Below are positions 36,740 through 45,185 of a stretch of DNA of 64,000 bases, in pieces. Origin of the DNA: CAMDPA01 sp964574325 (lineage in GTDB: Bacteria; Pseudomonadota; Alphaproteobacteria; Rhizobiales; Hyphomicrobiaceae); NCBI GenBank assembly GCA_964574325.1, contig CAZNMY010000005.1:1-64000 (forward strand). The letters run 5' to 3'. Under the pieces are notes generated by a model. It did not search any database. It was given only the letters and a program-made list of their open reading frames with translations, and had not been told where the DNA came from. How positions within the stretch are numbered: the stretch's first letter is position 1; each line of letters begins with the position of its first letter. The translations under genes were made by a program, and so were the position numbers.

Positions 36740-39061
36740 GTGGGAGCATTTCGTTTGCGGGTCCTGGGCGCGTTCGATAGCCGGCTGGGTGGGCGGGAGT
36801 ACCAGGAGGATCGAGCTGTCTTCCTGCGTCATCCCCAGGACGCCAGTGGACTTGCACTCGTGGCCGACGGAGTCGGCGGCCACGGCGGTGGCGACGTCGC
36901 GTCACGTACGATCGCCGATACGGCCAAGGAAGCGTGGAACGCGATTGGCGGCCGTCCGCGCGATCCCAAGGAGTTCCTCGGCCAGATCGTTCGCGTTTCT
37001 CATGCGCGAATCAAACAGCAAGCGGAGCGCCGCGCCGACGTCGATCCTCAGTCGACGATCGCCATCGCTCTGATGCTGGACGGCATGGTGCACATCGCGC
37101 ACGTAGGCGACAGCCGCGTGTACCTGATCCGACACGGAGCCATCGACTACGTCACCCGCGATCACTCGGTCGTCGAAGGGCTCCTCTATGTCGGGGACAT
37201 CACGGAGGCGGAGGCCGCCCGCCATCCGAGCAAAGGCCAGTTGCTCCAGAGCGTCGGCGGCCCCCGTCCGCCGCGGATCAGCTACGAACAACGCGAACTG
37301 ATGAACGGCGATACACTGGTGGTCTGTACGGACGGTATCTGGGATTCGGTCCGCAACACCGACCTATTGCGGCTCGTGTCCAGCAGAAAGCCACATGGTC
37401 AGTCCGACATCGTCGACCTTACCCGCATCATTGCCGATCAAGCAGAAGGTATCGGAGGCAAAGAAGGCGACAACGCTTCGGTCGTCGTGGCAGTGATCGA
37501 CAATCTGCCACACGTCCCGATCGAGCCTCTGAAGCGTGCTCCATCGGAAGCGTCGGCCAAGGCCAAGGAAGTTGCCGACAAGATCACCGGCGCCGCCCGA
37601 GACCGTGTGCGTGGCGCCGGACAAGTCCTGAAGCAGATCGCAACGGCTGTCGCCGTGTTGGCCGCTTCCGGAATGACCGCCTGGCTGGCGACCGTGTATC
37701 TCGCCAAGCAGCGACCTGCTCCCGATGCTCCGGCACCTGGTGCTCCGGCCGCAGCGGCACCGACCACCCCACTCAACAACGTCGCGACATCGCCGCCTCC
37801 ACAAAAGCAGTCCCCTCAGAAGCAGATTGCAAAGCCCCGGGAGGTCGCGAAAGTAAACCTGAGCGGCCAGATCGAGCAGCTCAAGATCTCCACCGATTCC
37901 CCGATACCGACGATCGCGGCAGTACTCAACGATGGTTCGATCGACGTGCTCACGTTCGACGGGAACAAGCTGGCGCCGCTGCCGAGGATTGCGAGCTTCT
38001 TGTCGGCCAAGGGGCGGCGCGCATTCACCGTCGACCGAGCAGGGACGGTTCTCGGCGTCCTGATGCCCGAGGGGGAAGTCCAGATCCGCTCGACATGGAG
38101 GGACGAGGCGGCGTTCCGCGTACGATTACCCCCCGGAGACGTGACCGATATCGCGACCGACAGCCTGAGCGGGTTTGCCGTGGCTGTTGGTGGCCGCACG
38201 CTGTGCCTGCTCGTCGAGACGAAAAGGGCGGACGAAAACTTGCAGCAGCCAGCAGCCTGGCAGGCATTCTCTGTCGAGACCAAGGACCTGACGGAAGCTG
38301 CGTCTCCAACGGGCATGGCTTGCGAGCCGGTACTCCCGAAGCCGCCGGCGAACTGCAAGTCGACACCCAGGGCGCCTGAATGCTCGACCAAGGACGCTAG
38401 AAGGACGTCGAACCAGCAGCGGGTGCCGGTCAACAAGCGACAAGCGGAGAAGTCCATCGACACCAAGCAACTGACGCCGGCCGGGTTCCAGATCGTCCGA
38501 TTGCTCGGCGGTCCTCCGCAAGGCGTGACAGCAACTTCAGATACGCCGCTCGGCAACGTGCTCGCGCTGACGAACGAACCAGCCATCCGTGTGCTGTACC
38601 GGGTCCGGACACAAGGAGGTGAAGGGGCCCCGGCTCGGGATGCCATTGTCTTGAAAACCACGATCGACCGAAGCGAACTCGTCAAAACAGGCATCACGGC
38701 AGAAGATGCGGCGGAGGCACGCCTCTTCGAACTGCCGGGCCGCGAGGAGATCGCACTCATCGGCAAGGACGCCACGTCGATCCACCTCGTCGACCTGAAG
38801 AACAAGTCGGTACGAGTGTGGATCACGCTGGAGAACATAAGCCCTGCAGCCGTCGCTGGGCGGAAAGGGGGCGGTCTGGTGGCGGGCACCGCAGGCGGTC
38901 AGATCCTCGTGTACAACGCCGAAGGCAAGCTGCTGGGAACGTTCGAGGCCTCTCAGAAATACATCACCGGGGTCGCCGCCACCCCCGATGGAACGGAGCT
39001 CTTCGTGGCGGACAACGGCGGCACATTGTCGGTGTGGAGCCTTGGCGAACTCGGAAAGTGA
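36740..39061 (+). CDS. Membrane-anchored PP2C phosphatase with a C-terminal propeller-like domain
   Basis: A 773-residue protein from GTG 36740, preceded by AGGA at 36730-36733. TTG at 36671 would add 23 residues of unlikely sequence. The PP2C domain (about 8-250) has GREYQEDRAVF, LVADGVGGHGGG with Asp43, AHVGDSRVYLI and CTDGIWDSV. One membrane helix lies at about 297-322, followed by an Ala/Pro linker. The C-terminal half has repeated beta-rich units (ILVYNAEGKLLGTFE, ELFVADNGGTLSVWS), so it is probably a periplasmic propeller. It mirrors the kinase, whose propeller is cytoplasmic. It diverges from the kinase and is followed 48 bases later by the double-FHA gene. Confidence 0.88.
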   Translation: MGAFRLRVLGAFDSRLGGREYQEDRAVFLRHPQDASGLALVADGVGGHGGGDVASRTIADTAKEAWNAIGGRPRDPKEFLGQIVRVSHARIKQQAERRADVDPQSTIAIALMLDGMVHIAHVGDSRVYLIRHGAIDYVTRDHSVVEGLLYVGDITEAEAARHPSKGQLLQSVGGPRPPRISYEQRELMNGDTLVVCTDGIWDSVRNTDLLRLVSSRKPHGQSDIVDLTRIIADQAEGIGGKEGDNASVVVAVIDNLPHVPIEPLKRAPSEASAKAKEVADKITGAARDRVRGAGQVLKQIATAVAVLAASGMTAWLATVYLAKQRPAPDAPAPGAPAAAAPTTPLNNVATSPPPQKQSPQKQIAKPREVAKVNLSGQIEQLKISTDSPIPTIAAVLNDGSIDVLTFDGNKLAPLPRIASFLSAKGRRAFTVDRAGTVLGVLMPEGEVQIRSTWRDEAAFRVRLPPGDVTDIATDSLSGFAVAVGGRTLCLLVETKRADENLQQPAAWQAFSVETKDLTEAASPTGMACEPVLPKPPANCKSTPRAPECSTKDARRTSNQQRVPVNKRQAEKSIDTKQLTPAGFQIVRLLGGPPQGVTATSDTPLGNVLALTNEPAIRVLYRVRTQGGEGAPARDAIVLKTTIDRSELVKTGITAEDAAEARLFELPGREEIALIGKDATSIHLVDLKNKSVRVWITLENISPAAVAGRKGGGLVAGTAGGQILVYNAEGKLLGTFEASQKYITGVAATPDGTELFVADNGGTLSVWSLGELGK

Positions 39062-39109
39062 GCGCGATCGAGTCCTTGTCATGTGAAGCGTTGGATAAGT
39101 GGGGCATCG

Positions 39110-39892
39110 ATGGAATGGATCATCAGGTCGGCGGGCGGTATAGATACCGTATTGTCCAGCAAGACGCAGACGCTCGAGACGTCCGGCTTGGTGATCGGCA
39201 GTTCGGCGAAAGCCGACTTCCGTCTGGCCGATCCGTCGGTGGCTGACAACCACGCCCGCCTGCATCTGGGCAAAATCGGCAAGGATGCACTCAGCATCGA
39301 AGACCTCGGCAGCGGACGCCCGACAATCGTGAACGGACAGCACCTGCGGATGCCTTACGAGCAGATGCCGCTCGGCGTCGGAAGCCGTATCATGATCGGC
39401 CAGATCGAACTCGAGGTCCTCGCGCGGCGCAATACTGGTACCGGCTCGACCCGCCCCGTTCCCCCCGATGCGAAACCGCCTCCGCTACCGCCGGATGCTG
39501 CGATCGGCACGCCGTGGGACGAGTTGGAGATTATGCTGTCAACCTTCGACAAATGGGGCATGGCCGTCCAGCGCCGCATCAGGCGAGATCCAGCCGTTGG
39601 CTCACCGATCCAGTTGAGTGTGATCGGGCGCACCAGAGAATCGTCCGACTTCGTGGTCGACGTCCCTTCGATATCGCGGCCGCACGCGGCCATCGGCTAT
39701 GATCTTGCTGCTGGCTGGGTCATCTGCGATCTGGGCTCGACAAACGGTACGCTCGTGCCCGATGGCAAATTCGACGAGTGGAGGCCCGTTGGAAAAGACT
39801 GGGCGCCGATCAGCGGAAAAAAAATCCGGCTCGGCGACCACGAGGTCCGCCTGTCCAGGCTGTTCGTTCATACTTGGCTCGAGCAATCTTGA
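39110..39892 (+). CDS. Protein with two FHA domains
   Basis: A 260-residue soluble protein from ATG 39110; a GTG 27 bases earlier is possible. FHA1 (about 10-105) is divergent: VIGSSAKADFRLADPSVADN then GRPTIVNGQ. A Pro-rich linker separates it from FHA2 (about 160-257), which is canonical: VIGRTRESSDFVVD, SRPHAAIGY and LGSTNGTLV. The GR, SxxH and NG residues of FHA2 are the phosphothreonine-pocket signature, so FHA2 should bind phosphopeptides. FHA1 lacks part of it and may be structural. It is co-oriented with the PP2C gene before it and the membrane protein after it. Confidence 0.88.
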   Translation: MEWIIRSAGGIDTVLSSKTQTLETSGLVIGSSAKADFRLADPSVADNHARLHLGKIGKDALSIEDLGSGRPTIVNGQHLRMPYEQMPLGVGSRIMIGQIELEVLARRNTGTGSTRPVPPDAKPPPLPPDAAIGTPWDELEIMLSTFDKWGMAVQRRIRRDPAVGSPIQLSVIGRTRESSDFVVDVPSISRPHAAIGYDLAAGWVICDLGSTNGTLVPDGKFDEWRPVGKDWAPISGKKIRLGDHEVRLSRLFVHTWLEQS

Positions 39893-40134
39893 GATCGACA
39901 AACGATCGCGGCGGGTAAGCGTTCAGGCGAAATGCCGGCCGGCTGCCGGATCGTCCAGGTTGGCCGCCATGCCCAGTTGACTTCACGCGCCTCGACAGCT
40001 TCTCCTGTGTTCAAGCCGATCGTGACTCTGCAGCATCGATGCGGCTAGGTTTGAAGTATTTCCGACGCAGATGTGTGTTAACTTCCACTCTTTGCCGAAC
40101 AGTAAGTGTGACCAGTGCAGCGCTGGCGGTCGAC

Positions 40135-42252
40135 ATGAGTAAACTGACAAAAATGCTCAGCTCTTTCAGGCGTTTGACGTCTCGAGGGCTCCTGATTATC
40201 GGACTAAGTCTCGTCCACTTGTGGGCGACGTTCGACGGCATGCGCGAACTCATTCCGCAAGCCGGGATCAAACTCGACGACTTCTCGACATTCTTCACCG
40301 TCCCGGCACTGGCGCTGATTCTCGTCGTGTCGATGCTTACGGCGATGATCGTGTTCACGCTGCACCTGATGTTCTCCGACCACGCCACGAAGTTCTTCAG
40401 GGCCTCTGCCGTGGTGGTGTACCTGTTCCTCGAGGTGGTGTCGGTCGGGCTGGGCTTCGGTTTTTACTGGAAAGTCCTGAACTCGACCGAGTCCGTGTTT
40501 TCCAACGTCGGCGTAGCGGAAGGGGTAGTGGAGAGCGCCTTCACACGTGTGAGCCGCGACATCAGTAGTGCCGCCCAGGTGCTGGCCACCGCAGCTTCCT
40601 ACTCCCGCGCGAAATCGCAAGAAGAGACCACTAAGGGCAACACCTGCTTGCCGCTGCGCAGCGGCGGCGGCTGCGGCCCGATCTGCAACCTGCGCAAGAC
40701 CGACGCCGACAACGCCGAGCAGTGGAATTCTTTGATCAAGGATCGGGTGACCAACCTCAATCGCGACATTCAAACTCTCAAGGAGCGAGCCGGCAAGGCG
40801 AGCAAGAGCATCAAGGGCGCCTCTCAAGACGAAGCGGTGCGCTCGATCCAGCAGTTGAATTCCCAGATCGCCGCAGTGACGACCGACATCAACCGGCTCA
40901 GCGGAGATCCGAACATCAAGGCTATTGCACAGCAGATGGCCGAACGCGCGGCGAGGCAGGATCATCCGGCCGGCGGCAGTCCCGCCAAGGGCGCCAAGGG
41001 GGGCGGCGGTACCTTCCGCTGCATCGACCCCGTCCTGTCCGGCCATCTCACGCGGGCTTCGGAAGCGCTGCAGTCGCTGCCGCAGATCAAGCACGTTCCG
41101 CAAGTTGCTGCCGAGATCGGTTCTGAGGCAACCAAGGCGGCCTTCTTCCGCCTGCTCGCATGGCTCGGCAGCTGCGCGACGGGCGATTGCAAGATCGCCG
41201 CGAACCACGGCATCGATCCGATCACCGGACAACAGGTCGGACAGGATGGCCTGACGCAGAAGGACCTGCTCGCCCTGGTCATCGCAATTGCGATCGACGT
41301 CTGCCTGCTGTTCGCGACCGGGTACAAGGACCGGCCTTCCAAGAGCAGCCGGCTGGTCGAGATGTTCAACCAGTTCGACGAGAAACACGACGTCGGACTG
41401 GCCTGGCGGCTGCTCGGCGACGTGCATCTTCGAACCATGCAGGGCCATTACGTCGCGATCCCCGACACCAGAAACGACAAAAGCGCCGGTTTCAATCACC
41501 TCAACGCGTTCTTCGACATTCTGGAGGCCAACCGTGAGGTCAGCCGTGCATGGCTCATGTGGCCCGGCCGCGTGAAGAAGAGATACGCCAAGCGTCAGCA
41601 AGAGGAATTGTCCAAGTACGAGGCCTTCAACGTCTACTATGTGCCGAAGCCGAAGATGGCGGAGTTGCTGGAGGAGGCGGAGCGGCGCGTGCGCGGCCAA
41701 GGCAGCTTCGCTCCTCCCCAACCCGAGGAAAATCTGTGGAGCAACGTCCTGACCGGCCAGGTCGCTCCCGGCAGGGCGCTGTCCTATGAGCCTCAGGACG
41801 ACTGGACCGCCCCGCAGTCCGCCCGGAACGGGCAGCAGCAGCCTCACATGGGGAATGGCCATGCAGGTCCGGCGGGTGGAAACGTTCCCTATGCCTCCCC
41901 GCCCCACTTCGCAGGTCCCCCGCCGGCTGGCGGATCACCGCCAAAAGGAAATGCTGCGCATCCGGCGAGTGAGCGGGCGCAACCGCAGGCCGCACGGGCT
42001 CAGCACGCACGCGGGCCGATCGACATGGACGAGACGGTCGCGAGCGTGATTGTCGACGACGCCGCTTCGGTGGGCTCCGCTGGAAGCGCCGCTCACGCAT
42101 CGCCACCGAACAGACCCGACTTCGAGCCGACAATGGCCACCGCCGCTTCCGTGGTGCAGGGGCGCTACCAACCCGCCGATCTCGATGCGACCGTACTGAG
42201 TGACGACACGACAAGGCCTCCGCGCAGCAACGGTGCCAGCCGAAAGGCTTGA
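40135..42252 (+). CDS. Four-helix membrane protein with a Pro-rich, Thr-motif C-terminal tail
   Basis: A 705-residue protein from ATG 40135 (MSKLTKMLSSFRRL). Three membrane helices lie in the first 140 residues. A long, partly coiled-coil domain (about 150-375) with CLPLRSGGGCGPICNL should face the periplasm. A fourth helix (LLALVIAIAIDVCLLF, about 385-405) returns to the cytoplasm. A tail of 300 residues follows, Pro/Gly/Gln-rich in its second half. That tail carries three similar motifs, DMDETVAS (Thr634), DFEPTMAT (Thr666) and DLDATVLS (Thr686), which look like kinase targets or FHA docking sites. No family is recognised. The surrounding kinase, phosphatase and FHA genes suggest it is their membrane target. 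Confidence 0.82.
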   Translation: MSKLTKMLSSFRRLTSRGLLIIGLSLVHLWATFDGMRELIPQAGIKLDDFSTFFTVPALALILVVSMLTAMIVFTLHLMFSDHATKFFRASAVVVYLFLEVVSVGLGFGFYWKVLNSTESVFSNVGVAEGVVESAFTRVSRDISSAAQVLATAASYSRAKSQEETTKGNTCLPLRSGGGCGPICNLRKTDADNAEQWNSLIKDRVTNLNRDIQTLKERAGKASKSIKGASQDEAVRSIQQLNSQIAAVTTDINRLSGDPNIKAIAQQMAERAARQDHPAGGSPAKGAKGGGGTFRCIDPVLSGHLTRASEALQSLPQIKHVPQVAAEIGSEATKAAFFRLLAWLGSCATGDCKIAANHGIDPITGQQVGQDGLTQKDLLALVIAIAIDVCLLFATGYKDRPSKSSRLVEMFNQFDEKHDVGLAWRLLGDVHLRTMQGHYVAIPDTRNDKSAGFNHLNAFFDILEANREVSRAWLMWPGRVKKRYAKRQQEELSKYEAFNVYYVPKPKMAELLEEAERRVRGQGSFAPPQPEENLWSNVLTGQVAPGRALSYEPQDDWTAPQSARNGQQQPHMGNGHAGPAGGNVPYASPPHFAGPPPAGGSPPKGNAAHPASERAQPQAARAQHARGPIDMDETVASVIVDDAASVGSAGSAAHASPPNRPDFEPTMATAASVVQGRYQPADLDATVLSDDTTRPPRSNGASRKA

Positions 42253-42298
42253 GGTGCCCCGCAAACGGGCGCGCTCGGGTTGGCGCCCCTGTCGTCGT

Positions 42299-43099
42299 CT
42301 ATTCGTCGACGACTCCCATTATGGTGATCGCGCGCTCATCGAGCGGCGCCTTGCAGAAGCGGCAAATGGCTGGCGGGAACGAGGGCACCGTCAGCAGCCG
42401 ACAGTTGGGGACGCCGCACTGCACGGGAGCCGTGCGATAGCGGATCACGGCGAACCGGCGTTCCCCGACTTTCAGCATGTCGTTTTCGCGAACGGCAAAC
42501 CAGCCCTTTGTCGGCGCCGGCTTTTCGTTGAGCCAAACCCCCTTCAGTTCAGGAGATACCGTTGCGATCCAGTCGAGACCTTGGCCGGACGCCTTCAGGT
42601 GGATGCGGGGCGTGATCACATGATCTGCATTGGGCATGTCCAGGCACTCGCCGCCGAGGACCTGCGTGTCGCCATTGATGTCGCCGATAACGACCGGAAT
42701 GCCCGGTAGCAGCGGCCAGCGCTCGTTCTGCTCGGGAGGGTGGCCATCCATGACATCTACCAGTTCGAGAACCGGCCGCTTCACGAGACGAAGGCGGTAA
42801 TGTTCGATTCCGATGATGCTGGCGTCGACTCGAGCCGGCAGCTTGCCCCCTTTCGGACAGCTGCGACCATCGACGGTCGTTCCATTCGTGCTCTGATCGA
42901 TGACGAAGAAGCGCTCGTCGCCTTCGTCTTCCAGCGATGCGTGAAACTTGGAGATCCTGGGCTTTTCCGGATCGAGGTCGTGCAGAACCACGTGCATGTC
43001 GCCATCCTGCCTGCGACCGATCTTGGCCGGTATCGGCACGAAGTGCACGTAGATCAGCGGCTTCTTGGTGTTCTCGACGATGATGCAATACTGATCCAC
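42299..43099 (-). CDS. FHA protein with a C-terminal zinc-ribbon-like Cys motif
   Basis: A 266-residue protein starting with GTG at 43099, supported by GAGGGAA six bases upstream. An N-terminal FHA domain (about 15-110) has IGRRQDGDMHVVL, ISKFHASLE and QSTNGTTVDG, with the pThr-pocket residues intact. A second beta-rich region follows (about 125-235). The C-terminus has a CGVPNC pair and a CRFC pair about 18 residues later, a likely zinc ribbon. It is therefore a probable phosphopeptide reader with a metal-stabilised tail. It converges on the membrane protein gene with a gap of 46 bases and is followed by the TIR-SUMF1 gene on the same strand. Confidence 0.82.
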   Translation of the reverse strand: MDQYCIIVENTKKPLIYVHFVPIPAKIGRRQDGDMHVVLHDLDPEKPRISKFHASLEDEGDERFFVIDQSTNGTTVDGRSCPKGGKLPARVDASIIGIEHYRLRLVKRPVLELVDVMDGHPPEQNERWPLLPGIPVVIGDINGDTQVLGGECLDMPNADHVITPRIHLKASGQGLDWIATVSPELKGVWLNEKPAPTKGWFAVRENDMLKVGERRFAVIRYRTAPVQCGVPNCRLLTVPSFPPAICRFCKAPLDERAITIMGVVDE

Positions 43100-43242
43100 T
43101 GATGTTCCCTCGAACTCTGACCGGGCAACAATCCGAGGACGACGACCGCCTCAGGCAATATGACTCCAATTCGCATTTCGCACCAGCCGCGCTTCATTCC
43201 TTGCGCGGCTGGCGGCCTATCATCGAGCAGGCTTGCTCCATA

Positions 43243-44532
43243 TCACGAATCGACCAGCGACCTTGCGACGCGGAACCCGACGTGATCGATCCGCTCGGTT
43301 TGGTTGAACCCAATCCTCGAGCTGCATCGCGATTGTTTCGCCGGTGACTTCCAGCTGCCGCCACGAACGACCTTGAGGGTACTCTTGAAAGCGCGCCACG
43401 GCTTTGCGTTTCCGGGAGCCCCCACATAATTTGGGTGCCAGTCGTCCTCCACCCATTGAGAGACCGATCCTAGCATGCCGCACAGCCCCCAGGGGTTCGC
43501 TGGAAACCTGCCGGCAGCATCGAGCGACCTCGTCGCGTCGAGTTCTGTGACGGTGTCACCCCACCAGTACCTCGTGTGAGTGCCCGCACGAGCCGCGTAT
43601 TCCCACTCGGCCTCGCTCGGTAGGCGATAATCCTGCTCCGTACGCTTGGAAAGCCAGTCGACATAGGCTTGAGCCTGCTCCCAGCTGATCCCGACGACCG
43701 GCCCGGAGCGATCGCGCTCGGATTTGAAGCTGATGAGCGTACCGGCTTGCGGGCATTCCTTGGCAAACGCATTCCATTCCTCTACCGACACTGGGTGCCT
43801 GGCGAGCGCGAACTGACGTTCGATCCTCACCGGATGCGGCTGTTCCTCCTCTGGCCCAGCGTCCGGATCGCCCCTGGAGGCTCCCATCTCCAGTTGCCCC
43901 GGCGGCAGCACCACCATCAACGGTGCAGCCGGCATTTCGCGGAAATCTGCGCCGGGATGCATCCAATGCACCTCACGCAGCGGCGCCGGGCACAGCGAGA
44001 CAGCGAAGCGCCCGCGTGCGCGTCTCGTCTCCGGCTCGAGCGGCGCATCCGACAGTGGCCCCACCTCGCTCATCGGTTGGCTCAGACGTTGCCTCATGTC
44101 GCCAACGAGTTTGCGGATGTCATCGGGGACTCGATCTGGATGCAACTCGACATAGTTCGGTTTCCGCAGACCTTCGATGTCCGGCGGCAGTTCCTGCGGC
44201 AGCTTCACTTCATGCTGGAGCACAGGAAAGATATGAATCTTGCGTTCGAGCGCCTTGGCGATCTCGCGCCGGACATAGTCGCCGTCATCGAACAACCTCG
44301 GCTTGCCTGTTGGGCCTTCCTCCAGCCATTTGTCGCCGATCACTGCGACGAGCGCTTTGGCCCGGCCGAGCTTCACGCTGAGCCGCCGTTCGAAATCGGC
44401 ACCTGCTTCGATACAATCGACGTCGAGAAACACCGCCTCCTTTTCAAATTCGGCGCGGAGATGCCAGGCCAGCAAGTGGGCAATGTAACAACCGTCTGAT
44501 CTTCGATAGTTTATGAAAATCTCGTCAGCCAT
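43243..44532 (-). CDS. TIR domain fused to a SUMF1/formylglycine-generating-enzyme-like domain
   Basis: A 429-residue protein from ATG 44532 (MADEIFINYRRSDGCYIAHL); the frame extends upstream without a better start. Residues 1-140 are a TIR_2-type domain with FINYRRSD, VFLDVDCIEAGADFE and LVAVIGDKWLE. After a linker, residues about 195-428 resemble SUMF1/EgtB enzymes: FALARHPVSVEEWNAF, YRLPSEAEWEYAARAG, VVRGGSWKSPAKQSRCSSR and the closing HVGFRVARS. TIR domains often cleave NAD or act as adaptors. SUMF1-like domains can be enzymes or sugar/peptide-binding modules. It may be the output arm of the phospho-signalling group; that is inference. Confidence 0.9.
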   Translation of the reverse strand: MADEIFINYRRSDGCYIAHLLAWHLRAEFEKEAVFLDVDCIEAGADFERRLSVKLGRAKALVAVIGDKWLEEGPTGKPRLFDDGDYVRREIAKALERKIHIFPVLQHEVKLPQELPPDIEGLRKPNYVELHPDRVPDDIRKLVGDMRQRLSQPMSEVGPLSDAPLEPETRRARGRFAVSLCPAPLREVHWMHPGADFREMPAAPLMVVLPPGQLEMGASRGDPDAGPEEEQPHPVRIERQFALARHPVSVEEWNAFAKECPQAGTLISFKSERDRSGPVVGISWEQAQAYVDWLSKRTEQDYRLPSEAEWEYAARAGTHTRYWWGDTVTELDATRSLDAAGRFPANPWGLCGMLGSVSQWVEDDWHPNYVGAPGNAKPWRAFKSTLKVVRGGSWKSPAKQSRCSSRIGFNQTERIDHVGFRVARSLVDS

Positions 44533-44819
44533 AACGGGCCACTCTCGAAATAAGGCCACTCTGGACTTTGTGCGCGCAAAAACTCGACTTCCCTCGAGCA
44601 CGCCATGAGGTTTTGATTGTTTGTCCCACAGAGCGCTGACCAATTCAAGATGTCGGTCATTCCTTCAGCCGGAGCCCTCGACGATCGAGGTTGCCAATTG
44701 CGTCGGTTGCACCACAATGCACTGGCAGGCGGTCGAAGGCGACGGGCAGCGACAGAAAGGGACGTCGACGGTGGGCATCGACACCGACGGCGGCGAGCTT
44801 GGTGCGGGTAGGCAAAACA

Positions 44820-45185
44820 TCAACTCCGTGCTGGCGGCGGTGTCCAACGACACGACAGGATTCTGATGATCTCCCCGATCCGAACCGGCTTGACGACCAA
44901 GGGGGCGCCGGCGAAGACCGGCGGGTGCTGGTCGCTCGAGTATCCGGAGACGACGACGAACGGGATCGAGCGCCGGGAGAGTTCGACGGCGACCGGCTCC
45001 GAAGTGCAGCCGTTGCCGAGATTTACGTCGAGCACGGCAATATCGCAGCCTTCTGCCCTGACGAGGGCGATACCCTGCTCGGCGTCGATCGCAGGGCCGA
45101 CAACAATGAATCCAGCGGCACGCAATTGATCCGACAGATCGAACGCCATGATGGCGTCGTCCTCGACGACAAGCACGCGCTTCAT
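44820..45185 (-). CDS. Single-domain response regulator
   Basis: A 121-residue receiver domain with no output domain. It has the acidic pocket VEDDAIM, the phospho-acceptor aspartate in IAVLDVNLG, the switch Ser in VVVSGYSS, and Lys-Pro in LVVKPVRIG. Its ATG overlaps the stop of the sensor kinase (ATGA), so the two are co-translated and form a cognate pair. Without a DNA-binding part it presumably acts by protein contact or phosphate relay. Such short regulators commonly accompany HWE kinases. Confidence 0.92.
   Translation of the reverse strand: MKRVLVVEDDAIMAFDLSDQLRAAGFIVVGPAIDAEQGIALVRAEGCDIAVLDVNLGNGCTSEPVAVELSRRSIPFVVVSGYSSDQHPPVFAGAPLVVKPVRIGEIIRILSCRWTPPPARS

Noticed and set aside
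42267..42288. Possible bidirectional terminator between convergent genes
   Set aside because: Only a 6-bp stem (GGGCGC with GCGCCC) with a 10-base loop and no T run. Too weak to report as a terminator.
44533..44819. Small ORFs on both strands in the gap after the TIR-SUMF1 start
   Set aside because: Neither the 81-codon plus frame nor the 62-codon minus frame has a ribosome site or family pattern. The gap is treated as regulatory or empty.
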